From an uncultured Colwellia sp. (GTDB lineage: Bacteria > Pseudomonadota > Gammaproteobacteria > Enterobacterales > Alteromonadaceae), in the NCBI GenBank assembly GCA_913061475.1, contig CAJXUN010000006.1:1-64000 (forward strand): a DNA stretch of 64,000 bases, in the 5' to 3' direction. This document shows, in pieces, positions 18,873 to 28,108 of the stretch (within the stretch, counting starts at the first letter, position 1; every line of letters starts with the position of its first letter). Position numbers and translations under genes: made by a program. Below the pieces are notes generated by a model. That model saw only the letters and a list, made by a program, of their open reading frames with translations. It searched no databases and had not been told where the DNA came from.

Positions 18873-19619
18873 ATGAATAACATTAAGCTATTAGCGACAC
18901 TCTTTATTGGTATATTTATCGGATATATCATGACTAACCTCACCGCTAGCTATACAGAGAGCGTGGCGTGTTCATCCATAGAAAATCATGCTCATGACGC
19001 AAAAATGCCAGTTAAAAAGCCTGATCTAGCATCCGAAGATAATCTACAAGATGATACAAACATGGCTCCAACCTTAGTCAATCAAACTGAGGCTTCAGGA
19101 ACTGATTTAACAGAAATGTCGATTTCATCGCAAAATAATGACAAAGATGATTACCAAAAACTTGAACAGGCATACCTGGAATCGACCAGAAAAATCAGCT
19201 CACTGCAGCGTAAGTTAGATGAATTTGACGACAATGATATTTCTACCGAACAAATGGAAGCACTGGTCGTAGAGCCATTTAAAAGCAATATCGGCAGTTT
19301 TAGCGGTGTTGAGAGAAATAATATTTATAATTTCCATCAGACTGATGATGATGCTGACTGGGGATATAATATGCAAAATTATATCAGTGACTTTGTGCTA
19401 ACCCATTATGATGCTGATGGTATCAATTTAACCTCGGTACTATGTAAGCAGCAGCAATGTGAGCTATTGGTTATTCAGCAAGTCGAGGGGGCTTGGCAGA
19501 ATATATTTCAAGAGTTAAGCCAACAAGTATGGTGGAAGTTCCACTCTTCGACTTCAACCTCTGGAAATGTTGCAGCCTCAAAAGGTGATCTTGCTATTTA
19601 TACCTTTTTGTCTCTTTAA
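18873..19619 (+). CDS. Membrane-anchored protein with coiled coil, function unknown
   Basis: 248 residues. One N-terminal transmembrane anchor (about 5-26) is followed by a polar linker rich in Asp/Thr/Ser. A predicted coiled coil ('QKLEQAYLESTRKISSLQRKLDEF', about 90-113) leads into a C-terminal domain with a cysteine pair 'VLCKQQQCELLVIQ'. I do not recognise a family. The AAAGGA ribosome binding site 4 bases before the ATG supports the start. It is monocistronic between the candidate small RNA and a bidirectional terminator. Confidence 0.65.
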   Translation: MNNIKLLATLFIGIFIGYIMTNLTASYTESVACSSIENHAHDAKMPVKKPDLASEDNLQDDTNMAPTLVNQTEASGTDLTEMSISSQNNDKDDYQKLEQAYLESTRKISSLQRKLDEFDDNDISTEQMEALVVEPFKSNIGSFSGVERNNIYNFHQTDDDADWGYNMQNYISDFVLTHYDADGINLTSVLCKQQQCELLVIQQVEGAWQNIFQELSQQVWWKFHSSTSTSGNVAASKGDLAIYTFLSL

Positions 19620-19672
19620 CAAGCACTGAAAAACTGAGTCCCTGAGAAAGGCCTACACATCGTCGCTCTTTC

Positions 19673-19732
19673 ACATCCATGTGACCGAGACATTGCTTAC
19701 ATGGATGTAAGTACTTAGGTTATGTCTGGAGC
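19673..19732 (-). repeat. Inverted copy of the dispersed repeat plus a palindrome
   Basis: TACTTAGGTTATGTCTGGAGC-type sequence at 19712-19732 matches the reverse complement of the 21-base core of the 23.9-kb array at 17 of 21 positions. It adjoins ACATCCATGT (19673-19682) / ACATGGATGT (19699-19708), a perfect 10-bp inverted repeat whose arms are themselves near-palindromes. Confidence 0.55.
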
Positions 19733-19759
19733 AAATAACCTGACCGTACTTCATGTACA

Positions 19760-19787
19760 TAAAAAAGCCTGCGCGTGGCAGGCTTTT
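19760..19787. terminator. Bidirectional terminator between two convergent genes
   Basis: The stem GCCTGC (19767-19772) / GCAGGC (19778-19783) has a 5-base loop and is flanked by an A-run on the left and TTTT on the right. It ends the plus-strand coiled-coil gene and, on the minus strand with six T, the branched-chain dehydrogenase operon. Confidence 0.85.
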
Positions 19788-19809
19788 ATCACTATAATCT
19801 TTGTCAGTG

Positions 19810-21408
19810 CTAAGACATGTGAACTAGCATATTGCTTGGCTCTTCAAGGAATGACTTCCATAAATTACAAAAACGCGCAATAGTACCGCCGTCAATTGTG
19901 CGGTGATCGCCAGACCAACTTACTTGCATAATTGAACGAGCTTCCACTTCACCTTTGTCATTAAAACGAGGCAGTTTTTGTAACTTACCTAACGCAACAA
20001 TCGCAGACTCGGGTTTATTGATGATAGGTGTCGCCACAGTACCACCAATAGCGCCAATATTTGAAATAGTGATAGTACCACCTTTCAAATCAGCAGCTGG
20101 TACACGGCCAGAGCGTGCATCATTGGTTAAGCGAGTAATATCAGCAGCTAAATCTAAAATAGATTTAATTTGTACCTGTTTAACATTCGGCACTAATAAA
20201 CCTACTTTCGAATCAACGGCCATACCAATATTATGATCGTCAAAGTAAGTTAACTCGGTACAGTCATCATTAACTTGCGTATTGACAAGTGGGAATTGTT
20301 TCAGTGCTAACGACATCGCTTTCATAAAGAATGGCATCATGGTTAATTTGATATCTTGCTTAGCGTAAACTTCTTTAAGTTCACCACGCAATTTAATCAA
20401 ATTAGTCATATCGATTTCTTCACAGTAAGTAAAATGTGGAATAGTCGAAACAGAATTCACCATGGCTTTTGCCATTACCGCTTTAATACCACGAATTGGC
20501 TCAACACGTGTACCACCAATTACGGCTTTAGTAGTCACTATCGTAGCCGCTGTTGCAGCTGATGGTGCTTCATTAAAGGCGACAACATCTTCTTTATAAA
20601 CACGACCCTTTTTACCACTACCAGGAACTTGGTGAATATTGACATTAAGTTCACGAGCGACGCGGCGTACCGCAGGGCTTGCTACAGCTTTTTCATTCAC
20701 TACTTTTGCAGATGCTGCTACTGGCGCTTGAGTTGCAGCCGCATTAGGCGCTGATGCTTTAGGTGCTGATGCTTTAGGTGCTTCAACTACCGGAGCAGCA
20801 GCTACTGCTTGCTCATTAGAGGTAGCTTGAGCGGCAATTTCAACGGCAAATAAAGGTGAATGTACTTTCGCAATTTCACCTTTAGCGTAATAAAGCTTAA
20901 CAACCGTACCTTTATGCATGGCTGGAATTTGCACTAAAGCTTTATCAGTCATTACATCAGCAATCGGTTGATCTTCTTCAATCACATCGCCTTCAGCCAC
21001 TAGCCATTCAACTAATTCACACTCAACGATACCTTCACCAATATCAGGCAAAATAAAGTCTTCGATTTGTGTGCCACTTGCAGCAACAGGCGCTGAAGCT
21101 AATGGTATTTCATCAACTACAGGTGCTTCAACTATCGTCGTTTCAACAGCATTATCACTTGCCGAACTGCCGGCAGGAGTCATGGCAAACAAAGGTTGAT
21201 GAACTTTAGCAATTTCGCCTTTAGCGTAATAAAGCTTATCAACTACGCCTGAATGCATAGCGGGTATTTGCACTAAAGCTTTATCGGTCATTACGTCGGC
21301 AACCGGTTGATCTTCTGCAATGACATCGCCTTCTGCTACTAGCCATTCAACCAGTTCACATTCAACGATACCTTCACCAATATCTGGTAATATAAAATCA
21401 ATGCTCAT
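19810..21408 (-). CDS. bkdB: Branched-chain 2-oxoacid dehydrogenase E2 (dihydrolipoyl acyltransferase), two lipoyl domains
   Basis: 532 residues. Two nearly identical lipoyl domains (about 2-76 and 116-190) each hold the 'MTDKALVQ' lipoylation lysine (K43 and K156). A peripheral subunit-binding domain follows ('SPAVRRVARELNVNIHQVPG', about 225-260). The catalytic acyltransferase domain has the 'DHRTIDGG' active site (H502, D506). It transfers acyl groups derived from valine, leucine and isoleucine 2-oxoacids to CoA. It is third in the E1a-E1b-E2 operon; the E3 (lipoamide dehydrogenase) is not in this window, as is common. Confidence 0.93.
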   Translation of the reverse strand: MSIDFILPDIGEGIVECELVEWLVAEGDVIAEDQPVADVMTDKALVQIPAMHSGVVDKLYYAKGEIAKVHQPLFAMTPAGSSASDNAVETTIVEAPVVDEIPLASAPVAASGTQIEDFILPDIGEGIVECELVEWLVAEGDVIEEDQPIADVMTDKALVQIPAMHKGTVVKLYYAKGEIAKVHSPLFAVEIAAQATSNEQAVAAAPVVEAPKASAPKASAPNAAATQAPVAASAKVVNEKAVASPAVRRVARELNVNIHQVPGSGKKGRVYKEDVVAFNEAPSAATAATIVTTKAVIGGTRVEPIRGIKAVMAKAMVNSVSTIPHFTYCEEIDMTNLIKLRGELKEVYAKQDIKLTMMPFFMKAMSLALKQFPLVNTQVNDDCTELTYFDDHNIGMAVDSKVGLLVPNVKQVQIKSILDLAADITRLTNDARSGRVPAADLKGGTITISNIGAIGGTVATPIINKPESAIVALGKLQKLPRFNDKGEVEARSIMQVSWSGDHRTIDGGTIARFCNLWKSFLEEPSNMLVHMS

Positions 21409-21419
21409 GCTCTAAAATC

Positions 21420-22397
21420 CTAGTAAGTCATACTGTTTTTAATTGCTTCATAGATCTTTAAATGATCCGCAACATATTCTTTTTCGAGTGCTAATGGGTA
21501 TGGAGTATCCATGCCACACACGCGAGCAATTGGCGCTTCTAAATGCAAGAAACATTCTTGTTGAATAGTTGCCGCAATTTCACTAGCAAAACCCGCTGTT
21601 AATGGTGCTTCTTGGCTAACAACAAAACGGCCTGTTTTAGTGACAGAGTTTGCTACTGTTTCGATGTCCCAAGGTAAAATGGTACGCAAATCGATAATTT
21701 CACATGAAATGCCATCAGCAGAAGCTAATTCAGCGGCCTTCTCAACGATTTCCATTTGTGCGCCCCAAGCTAATAACGTGATGTCAGTCCCCTGTTGAAC
21801 AACTTCCGCTTTACCTAAGGGTAATTGGTAATCTTCTTCCGGTACTTCACCAACCGATGCACGATATAAGCGCTTAGGTTCGAAAAATATTACTGGGTTA
21901 TCGTCACGAATTGACGCCAATAACAAACCTTTAGCTTGATAAGGGTTACGTGGCACAACAATTTTTAGACCTGGGGTATGCGCAAAATAAGCTTCTGGCG
22001 ATTGACTATGATATAAACCACCGGCAATACCGCCGCCGTATGGCGTACGAATAGTTAACTTACCGACATTAAACTCGTTACCACTGCGGTAACGGAATTT
22101 AGCTGATTCATTTACAATTTGGTCAAAAGCAGGGAAAATATAATCAGCAAACTGAATTTCAGCAATCGCAGTACTGCCCTGAGCTGCCAAACCATTGGCA
22201 AAGCCAATAACGCCTTGCTCTACTAGAGGCGTGTTAAAACAACGGCTTTTACCGTATTTATCTTGTAAGCCACTGGTTGCGCGAAACACGCCACCAAAGT
22301 GACCTACATCTTCACCAAAACACACGGCACGATCATTCTCAGCCATGACGGTATCAAGCGCGTTATTAATCGCTTGTAATAAATTCATTTGCGCCAT
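21420..22397 (-). CDS. bkdA2: Branched-chain 2-oxoacid dehydrogenase E1 beta subunit
   Basis: 325 residues of the transketolase pyrimidine-binding family, opening '[28 protein letters not shown]' and containing '[24 protein letters not shown]' and '[24 protein letters not shown]'. With E1 alpha it forms the thiamine-diphosphate-dependent decarboxylase of the complex. Its ATG and the stop of E1 alpha share a base (22397), and E2 follows after 11 bases. Confidence 0.93.
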   Translation of the reverse strand: MAQMNLLQAINNALDTVMAENDRAVCFGEDVGHFGGVFRATSGLQDKYGKSRCFNTPLVEQGVIGFANGLAAQGSTAIAEIQFADYIFPAFDQIVNESAKFRYRSGNEFNVGKLTIRTPYGGGIAGGLYHSQSPEAYFAHTPGLKIVVPRNPYQAKGLLLASIRDDNPVIFFEPKRLYRASVGEVPEEDYQLPLGKAEVVQQGTDITLLAWGAQMEIVEKAAELASADGISCEIIDLRTILPWDIETVANSVTKTGRFVVSQEAPLTAGFASEIAATIQQECFLHLEAPIARVCGMDTPYPLALEKEYVADHLKIYEAIKNSMTY

Positions 22398-23581
22398 TAC
22401 TTAATTCTCCCAGCCGTAAACGGGTAAGCTTTAGGGTATTTTTTGATATGTGCTTTTAACTCTTCAAACTGACTTTGCAATAATGGTGGCACTTGGTCAT
22501 AAACATCAGTAATTAAATCTTCAACTGGTGGTTTATCAATTTTTTCTGATACCTTAACCGCCGCTAACACTTCGTCACGTAGTTTTTCAAACAATGCAGT
22601 TTCTTGAGCTTCGTCCCACCAACCTTGCGCCAACATCCAGTTTTTCATGCGAAGAATTGGATCATGCTCTTGCCATTTGGCTTCTTCTTCACGTGTACGA
22701 TAACCTGAAGGATCATCAGACGTAGAGTGAGCACCTAAACGATAAGACATAGCTTCAATTAGCACTGGCTTACCTTCTTTAACGGCATATTCACGTGCAA
22801 GCTGCACAGCGGCAATGACCGCTAAAATATCGTTACCGTCAATACGCAGGGTTTTCATACCGTAACCAACACCGCGAGAAGCAATGCCGTTACCAACATA
22901 TTGCTCATCTGATGGCGTTGAAATGGCGTAGCCATTGTTACGACAGAAGAAAATAACCGGTGCTTGATGAACAGCCGCCATATTTAAACCGGCATGGAAA
23001 TCACCTTCAGAGGCAGCGCCTTCACCAAAGTAACAAATAGTCACGGCGTCTAAGCCCTGCATTTTTTGTCCGTAAGCATAACCGGCAGCTTGTGGGATTT
23101 GCGTACCTAGAGGTGATGAAATCGTCATATAGTTCAATTCATTACTACCGTAATGGATTGGCATTTGACGACCTTTACCTAAATCTTTTTCATTACTGAA
23201 CATTTGATTCATAAAGTTTTCAAGGCTAAAACCTCGAAACATTAATGCGCCCTGTTCACGATACTGCGCCATGATCATATCTTGATCTTTCAGGCCTGCA
23301 GCACCACCAACACTAGCAGCTTCTTCACCGAGTGCTGCCATATAGAAACTGATGCGACCTTGACGTTGTGCTGCCACCATACGTTCATCTAAAACACGAT
23401 GAAAAGCGAGAGTTTTGTAAGTTTTGGTGGCAAGTTCTTGATCAATTTCTGGCATGAAAGCATTTTCATAAATGCTGCCATCTTGTTTCAATATTTTAAG
23501 GATTGGAATTTCAACTGAATGACCATCAATAAAAGCTGGTTGGTGTACTACCGGGCTTTCGTTATATACGTCAGTGTTCAT
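22397..23581 (-). CDS. bkdA1: Branched-chain 2-oxoacid dehydrogenase E1 alpha subunit
   Basis: 394 residues from the chosen ATG. The thiamine-diphosphate motif '[19 protein letters not shown]…NNGYAIS' and the phosphorylation-loop-like '[16 protein letters not shown]' are typical of BCKDH E1 alpha. An in-frame TTG 11 codons upstream (23614) could also serve. I prefer the ATG, which has AGAAGG just before it. First gene of the three-gene operon; its promoter lies in 23582-23900. Confidence 0.92.
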   Translation of the reverse strand: MNTDVYNESPVVHQPAFIDGHSVEIPILKILKQDGSIYENAFMPEIDQELATKTYKTLAFHRVLDERMVAAQRQGRISFYMAALGEEAASVGGAAGLKDQDMIMAQYREQGALMFRGFSLENFMNQMFSNEKDLGKGRQMPIHYGSNELNYMTISSPLGTQIPQAAGYAYGQKMQGLDAVTICYFGEGAASEGDFHAGLNMAAVHQAPVIFFCRNNGYAISTPSDEQYVGNGIASRGVGYGMKTLRIDGNDILAVIAAVQLAREYAVKEGKPVLIEAMSYRLGAHSTSDDPSGYRTREEEAKWQEHDPILRMKNWMLAQGWWDEAQETALFEKLRDEVLAAVKVSEKIDKPPVEDLITDVYDQVPPLLQSQFEELKAHIKKYPKAYPFTAGRIK

Positions 23582-23911
23582 AGCCTTCTCTTTGTTATTA
23601 ACCTTGAATGACAAGGTGACATTGCTATTCGCTCATTATTTACCACCGAAAGTATAGAAGCTTTCACGGCAAGATGAATATTTATGTCGTTGTTATGAAT
23701 TGTTGGTTGTAATAATCGCAAGCACTTTACCTTTACGTAAACTGAAAAACAAGTTTAGTGAGCAAAGTTAGCGCTTTTATTTAACACTACCCGAGCATAA
23801 TTCTTTACAGCTATGCCCGCTATTAAAGAGCAGACCAGTTGCTTAGTTATGCAGATAGTTAACGTGATAAAAAATAGCTAAGTATCTAAGGTACTTACTA
23901 CTCGTCTAGAC

Positions 23912-24081
23912 AAAATGCTTTGTTCTAGACAAAATCTAAGTAACTATTCACCTATGACTTAATCCACTTAGGCACAGACTTTTTGTTCTAGACAACATCT
24001 AAGTACCTAAGTCCTTTTAGGCACGGGCTATTAGTTCCAGACAAAATCTAAGTACGCACTCACCTAAACATATGCCATTTA
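23912..24081 (+). repeat. Short tandem array of an approximately 50-63-bp repeat
   Basis: The core GTTCTAGACAAAATCTAAGTA appears at 23922-23942, 23985-24005 (one change) and 24034-24054 (one change), with a truncated start at 23912. Each is followed by a variable spacer and a TTAGGCA block (near 23969, 24018 and 24078). Units 1 and 3 share a longer body (…CTCACCTA…); unit 2 is shortened. The array abuts the 3' end of the AstE-like gene. Related single copies are at 14568-14601 and, inverted, at 19712-19732. Confidence 0.75.
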
Positions 24082-25206
24082 GGCAAGTGTGGTGGGGATA
24101 ACGGTTAACATGGCGCGTTGACCAATCGCCACATTGGCATTAGGGAATATAATTGCCTCGCCATCTTGCTGTGTTTTCACTTCATTACCACCATCAATCG
24201 CTAAAACATGGCCTTGTGGAAAGTCTGTAAAGTTTTCAACATCATCATCAAAGGTTAGCGAGAAATCTTCATGATGACGATCAATTACCTGTGATATTTC
24301 ATATAAGTTAAAATCTTCCGCTTGAAATGGCGCTAATGCCAAATCTTGGCCTGAAACAAACTTAGTTAACGTTTCGCGCACTTGTACAAACTGGTTCATA
24401 TCATTCTCGCCAAATGGACGAACTTTGCCTAATTCAACGGTAAATGCATCAGCGCCAAACTCGTTCGATGAAAAATAGCTAAAGGTTGTTGTAGGTGAGT
24501 GCGATAGCAACACGGTACTTACGCCACAGGCATTTAAAAATTGTAGTTGGCTTTTCTTACGAGGCGCACCGTGTAAAAAAGGATAAACGGCAAATTTGTC
24601 ACACTTGGAGCCACGAATAGCGGTATGTAAATCGTAATGACTACGTTGACGATCACCACCATTCGCGCTAGGTAATTCACTACCCGCTTCAAAGAAAGCT
24701 CTAACGGTGTTTTCTAATAACAAGGCTCGATGACGCTCTTTATTAATCAAACCTGGCCCTTGCCCCTGATCTTGTGAATGACCACCTGAAAACAAGCGAT
24801 TCATATTTTCTTCGACAAACCGCTGAGCAATATTCATTGAAGCCGGATTACCGAAAATAAATAGCACCCGTTCAGCCAGTGCTAATTCACCACGAATGAG
24901 CTGCCCGATAATATCACTACAAATTTCAATGGGTGCAGTTTCGTTGCCATGCACAGCACTTGATAAGACAATATCATGCTTGCTTGCGCGATCGACAGGT
25001 TCAAAAGTAATTAAGCCGGTGTCTAATACCGATACTTTACTCATTGTTTGTGATGCTTGATGACTAACTTCAAAACTAAAAGCACCACCCGGCAACGACC
25101 ATTCATTGGCACGAGTTATTGATAAGAAATCACCACTTTGTTGTAAAGCAGATGCGAAGGCACTTGTTGAATTAGTTGCATTACTTGAATTTGATAAGTC
25201 ACTCAC
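24079..25206 (-). CDS. astE: Succinylglutamate desuccinylase/aspartoacylase family protein, probably AstE
   Basis: 375 residues. The zinc-binding 'SSAVHGNETAPIEIC' (H and E ligands, about 85-95), 'NRLFSGG', 'DLHTAIRGSKCDKFAVYP' (third ligand region) and 'FTVELGKVRPFGEND' follow the AstE pattern. AstE releases succinate and glutamate in the last step of arginine degradation. The first about 25 residues are Ser/Asn/Thr-rich and atypical. The start is GTG with AGGTGA upstream. The other ast genes are not nearby, so the assignment rests on sequence alone. Confidence 0.8.
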   Translation of the reverse strand: MSDLSNSSNATNSTSAFASALQQSGDFLSITRANEWSLPGGAFSFEVSHQASQTMSKVSVLDTGLITFEPVDRASKHDIVLSSAVHGNETAPIEICSDIIGQLIRGELALAERVLFIFGNPASMNIAQRFVEENMNRLFSGGHSQDQGQGPGLINKERHRALLLENTVRAFFEAGSELPSANGGDRQRSHYDLHTAIRGSKCDKFAVYPFLHGAPRKKSQLQFLNACGVSTVLLSHSPTTTFSYFSSNEFGADAFTVELGKVRPFGENDMNQFVQVRETLTKFVSGQDLALAPFQAEDFNLYEISQVIDRHHEDFSLTFDDDVENFTDFPQGHVLAIDGGNEVKTQQDGEAIIFPNANVAIGQRAMLTVIPTTLA

Positions 25207-25649
25207 GCGTTTTCACCTATTGTAATAGTTAAATTTATTTGAATAACTCAGATCGCATTGCGATAGCACTCATTAATAATTGCGCGCTATTATACCCATT
25301 GAAGCAATGAATTCACTATTTAGCATAAATTAAAAGCTATTACGATGTCGGCTGTGTTAAAACTAACTCAATACCTTTAATCTCAAGTAGCTCAAAGGCT
25401 AAAGGTTAATTTTTCTATAAACAATCAGTTAGGCTTTAGCTGAAGGTAAACGTGAGCAGATTTACTGAAGGGAGATTATTCTAGCTGATAAGCTGTAGTT
25501 GTCTATCTAACCGAAACTGAAATTTTGAATGATTAGGCTTTACCCAATATTAACAGCGGCGCTAGCCACATTGATTACCATTTAGCACACATGAGCAATG
25601 CCAGCCATGTTAAATATAACGATTACTAGCTGACATCTAACACAAAATA
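25207..25649. other. Gene-free stretch upstream of astE
   Basis: 443 bases with no credible open frame, terminator or repeat that I can see. It should hold the minus-strand promoter of the AstE-like gene. Confidence 0.3.
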
Positions 25650-26030
25650 TTAGTGTTTTGTCGATGAATACAAGCTATTACTTGAGCACTTCGACAGCAT
25701 TCTAAACTCTTCCTGTAACGCTTTACCTTCCTCTGTTTTTTCCATTACATTCTCTCCTGCCGCCCAAGATTGCATATTTGGATAGACATCAACAAACATA
25801 AAACCATCCTGATTGCCGACTCTAGGCTCCATATCATAGGAGTTAATCCCTCCCCCTTTAACATTCGCGTTCATGAATTTAACCCATTTTTCGTTTAATG
25901 CTCCTGCATCTTTCATCGTCTTGTTTTCTTTCAATTTACATTGCCAAACATCTACAATATGCTTTTCAGCGTAACAACTTACACTAAATATAAACATTAA
26001 GGGGATCGCAAACTTTATTGAATTATTCAT
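25650..26030 (-). CDS. Small secreted protein of unknown function
   Basis: 126 residues. A signal peptide (about 1-21, 'FAIPLMFIFSVSCYAEK') is followed by a domain opening 'HIVDVWQCKLKENKTMKDAGALNEKWVKFMNANV', containing two cysteines in the mature part. AAGGA precedes the ATG. No family is recognised; the start resembles periplasmic proteins annotated only as hypothetical in marine bacteria. Confidence 0.6.
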   Translation of the reverse strand: MNNSIKFAIPLMFIFSVSCYAEKHIVDVWQCKLKENKTMKDAGALNEKWVKFMNANVKGGGINSYDMEPRVGNQDGFMFVDVYPNMQSWAAGENVMEKTEEGKALQEEFRMLSKCSSNSLYSSTKH

Positions 26031-26417
26031 TATTATTCCTTGATTAAATTAAACAAAGAAAACATGGGGGAAACTATTACCCAAGACACCATTCTAAAAA
26101 TCATTCACTATCGAGTATTGTTCACAGACATTGTTAATGCAAATTATTGTTATTCTGATAAATTTTATCATTAATCCCGCTAATTCAAACAGCAAACCAA
26201 TGGAATATCAATTACGATTAGCTCTTCATCAGTAAGATACTGATCTAACATCTAAAGCTCGCATATGAATAGCACCAAAGTCACCACAGCGGTCATTCAT
26301 GTAATTGAATTGGCCTTATTGCAAAATGTATATCGTTGACCAGAACACTTGAAAAGATTAATGTCTACTTTGAATAAATTGCTTGAAATATGCAGCACTT
26401 GAGTTAGGCATCAATAA
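26031..26417. other. AT-rich gene-free stretch
   Basis: 387 bases between divergent genes. It holds a small hairpin ATCAGTA-AGA-TACTGAT near 26229-26245 and no open frame of note. GTTAGGC at 26404-26410, just before the formyltransferase start, resembles an integron core site, but no partner site was found. Confidence 0.3.
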
Positions 26418-27218
26418 TTGAAAATACTAATCCTATCGAACAAAGACTTAGCAAGTAATTTTGCATTAAATTTATTAGTCCCAAAATTAACCGCTGACCA
26501 TGAAATACACCTTTGGTTGTCTGCTAAAGTTGGTGGGAATAGCAATTTCCCTAGTCAATTAAATAGGCTTAAATTTTTTGAACAAGATTTGTTTAACAAA
26601 TTATTAAGTCCGTCTTTTTCTGGTAATAATATCGGTAAGTTAAAAGGGTTTGAATATTTTCAATGTGATTTAGCTTCTGAGTTGGTGGAAGAAAATAGTA
26701 TTAATTCGCCTGAAACTATTGAACGAATAAAACAGCTTGATCCTGATTTAATAGTTTCAATTCGTTATGGTGGCATTTTAAAAGAGGAATCTATCAATAT
26801 TCCAGCTAAAGGAGTTTTAAATCTTCATTCGGGTATATTGCCTCTGTATCGTGGTGTTATGGCAACTTTTTGGGCTATGTTGAATGGCGACTCAAAGATA
26901 GGTACAACACTTCACACGATTGATGACGGAAATATAGATACGGGGGAAATAATAAAAATTTCAACTTTAGAAGTTCATTTCAATAAATCCTACCTGTGGC
27001 ATGTCCTTGAGCTATATAAACAAGGCGTTTTAGATATACTTGATACAATTTCATCTTACACCCTACATGAGCAAATATTGAAGTCGCCACAGCCTAAAGA
27101 AAACTATTACTTTTCCTTTCCTACTACCGAAGATTTAATCGCATTTGAGCAACAAGGTTTGAAATTGGTAGATGAGCAAGAGTTTCTAAGTTTTATTAGT
27201 GAAAATTATTTGTCATAG
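26418..27218 (+). CDS. Formyltransferase-family protein (methionyl-tRNA formyltransferase fold)
   Basis: 266 residues. The central motif 'GVLNLHSGILPLYRGVMATFWAMLNGD' with Asn and His, and 'TLHTIDDGNIDTGEII' with the Asp, give the N-H-D catalytic set of 10-formyl-THF-dependent transferases. It is shorter than Fmt and lacks its C-terminal domain. It may formylate an amino sugar or small amine, but no sugar-nucleotide genes are near. The start is TTG with weak AGG upstream. Codon use is more AT-rich than in neighbours, which hints at transfer. Confidence 0.75.
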   Translation: MKILILSNKDLASNFALNLLVPKLTADHEIHLWLSAKVGGNSNFPSQLNRLKFFEQDLFNKLLSPSFSGNNIGKLKGFEYFQCDLASELVEENSINSPETIERIKQLDPDLIVSIRYGGILKEESINIPAKGVLNLHSGILPLYRGVMATFWAMLNGDSKIGTTLHTIDDGNIDTGEIIKISTLEVHFNKSYLWHVLELYKQGVLDILDTISSYTLHEQILKSPQPKENYYFSFPTTEDLIAFEQQGLKLVDEQEFLSFISENYLS

Positions 27219-27244
27219 TCAGCATCCTTAAATGTAATGCCAAC

Positions 27245-27261
27245 GGCAGCAATGAGCTGCC
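27245..27261. other. Short perfect hairpin after the formyltransferase gene
   Basis: GGCAGC (27245-27250) and GCTGCC (27256-27261) with loop AATGA, 24 bases past the stop. A T-rich but interrupted tract follows, so it may be a weak terminator. Confidence 0.35.
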
Positions 27262-27335
27262 TGTCAGGTTTAGTTCTTGTATTAGTCCGCTTACTTTAAA
27301 TTAAGTTAACGCCTGTTTGAACGACTACAAATAAG

Positions 27336-27842
27336 CTAATAATCTTCCGCACCAGAATGGCTAATCGCTTTATTGGCGATAGCATATGAAAAACCTTTGC
27401 TGATCAAATGTCGTAGCGCTTTTTGTTTTAGTTTTAATTCTTCAATTGGCTCGACGCCAAACTTTCTAATTTTTAGCATGAGCGCTTTATCAAAATAATC
27501 TTCGTCTGTTGTTTCTAAAGCGCTCACACACTCGTTAATCACCTGAGATGAAAAGCCTTTCGCATAGAGCTTTTCTTTTATTTTATTCGGCCCGATATTT
27601 TTCTCTGAAAAACTCAAGGTTAAACGCTGTGCATAGCGAAGATCGTTAACAATATCTCGCTCAATCAAATATGCTAATGCTGGTTCATTAAATTGAGTAT
27701 CATCTTTAAACAACAAATTTGCTTTTTGTAGCAATTTTTTAGCTGAGTAATCACCATAACGTTCAATCATCCATAGCATATATGACTTTACGCGTTCATA
27801 TGAGATGATTTGTGGTTTGGCGTCTTGCTTTTTTCCATACAT
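27336..27842 (-). CDS. recX: RecX-like regulatory protein
   Basis: 168 residues from the chosen ATG. It is all-helical, with the RecX repeat pattern: 'YLIERDIVNDLRYAQRLTLSFSEKNIGPNKIKEKLYAKGFSSQVINECVSAL' and a C-terminal 'KALRHLISKGFSYAIANKAI'. RecX proteins bind RecA filaments and inhibit or modulate recombination. recA is not adjacent, so this may be a paralogue acting elsewhere. An in-frame TTG eight codons upstream is less likely. Spacing to AAAGGA is long (13 bases). Confidence 0.75.
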   Translation of the reverse strand: MYGKKQDAKPQIISYERVKSYMLWMIERYGDYSAKKLLQKANLLFKDDTQFNEPALAYLIERDIVNDLRYAQRLTLSFSEKNIGPNKIKEKLYAKGFSSQVINECVSALETTDEDYFDKALMLKIRKFGVEPIEELKLKQKALRHLISKGFSYAIANKAISHSGAEDY

Positions 27843-28038
27843 AAAAAGGCTATATCCTTTATACAATTAAAAAGTCAGTCTGTAAGTTGTAAGCTACAAC
27901 ATAGCTTAACCCCTTAAAACATATGGCTATTAATAGATTATTTAACCGTACTATAATGCCATAAAAGTTGAGTTAACTAACATGTGCTAATGCGGTTAAC
28001 AAAACAATAAGAATCTATGAAACGTCAATCGACAAGAT

Positions 28039-28064
28039 AAAAAAAGCGCCTTAATCGGCGCTTT
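28039..28064 (-). terminator. Terminator after pgm
   Basis: AAAGCGCC (28043-28050) pairs with GGCGCTTT (28057-28064); on the minus strand the stem runs into seven T. It lies 45 bases past the pgm stop. Confidence 0.85.
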
Positions 28065-28108
28065 ATAACGTTAAAAATAATAGCTAGCATTCAGCGCTAT
28101 ATTTACCT

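Noticed and set aside
23912-24081. CRISPR-like array
   Set aside because: Only three units, unequal lengths, spacers that share sequence with each other, and no cas genes; it fits an intergenic repeat better.
26404-26417. GTTAGGC before the formyltransferase start, like an integron cassette core site
   Set aside because: No matching inverse core or folded attC structure was found upstream or after the gene, and no integrase is nearby.
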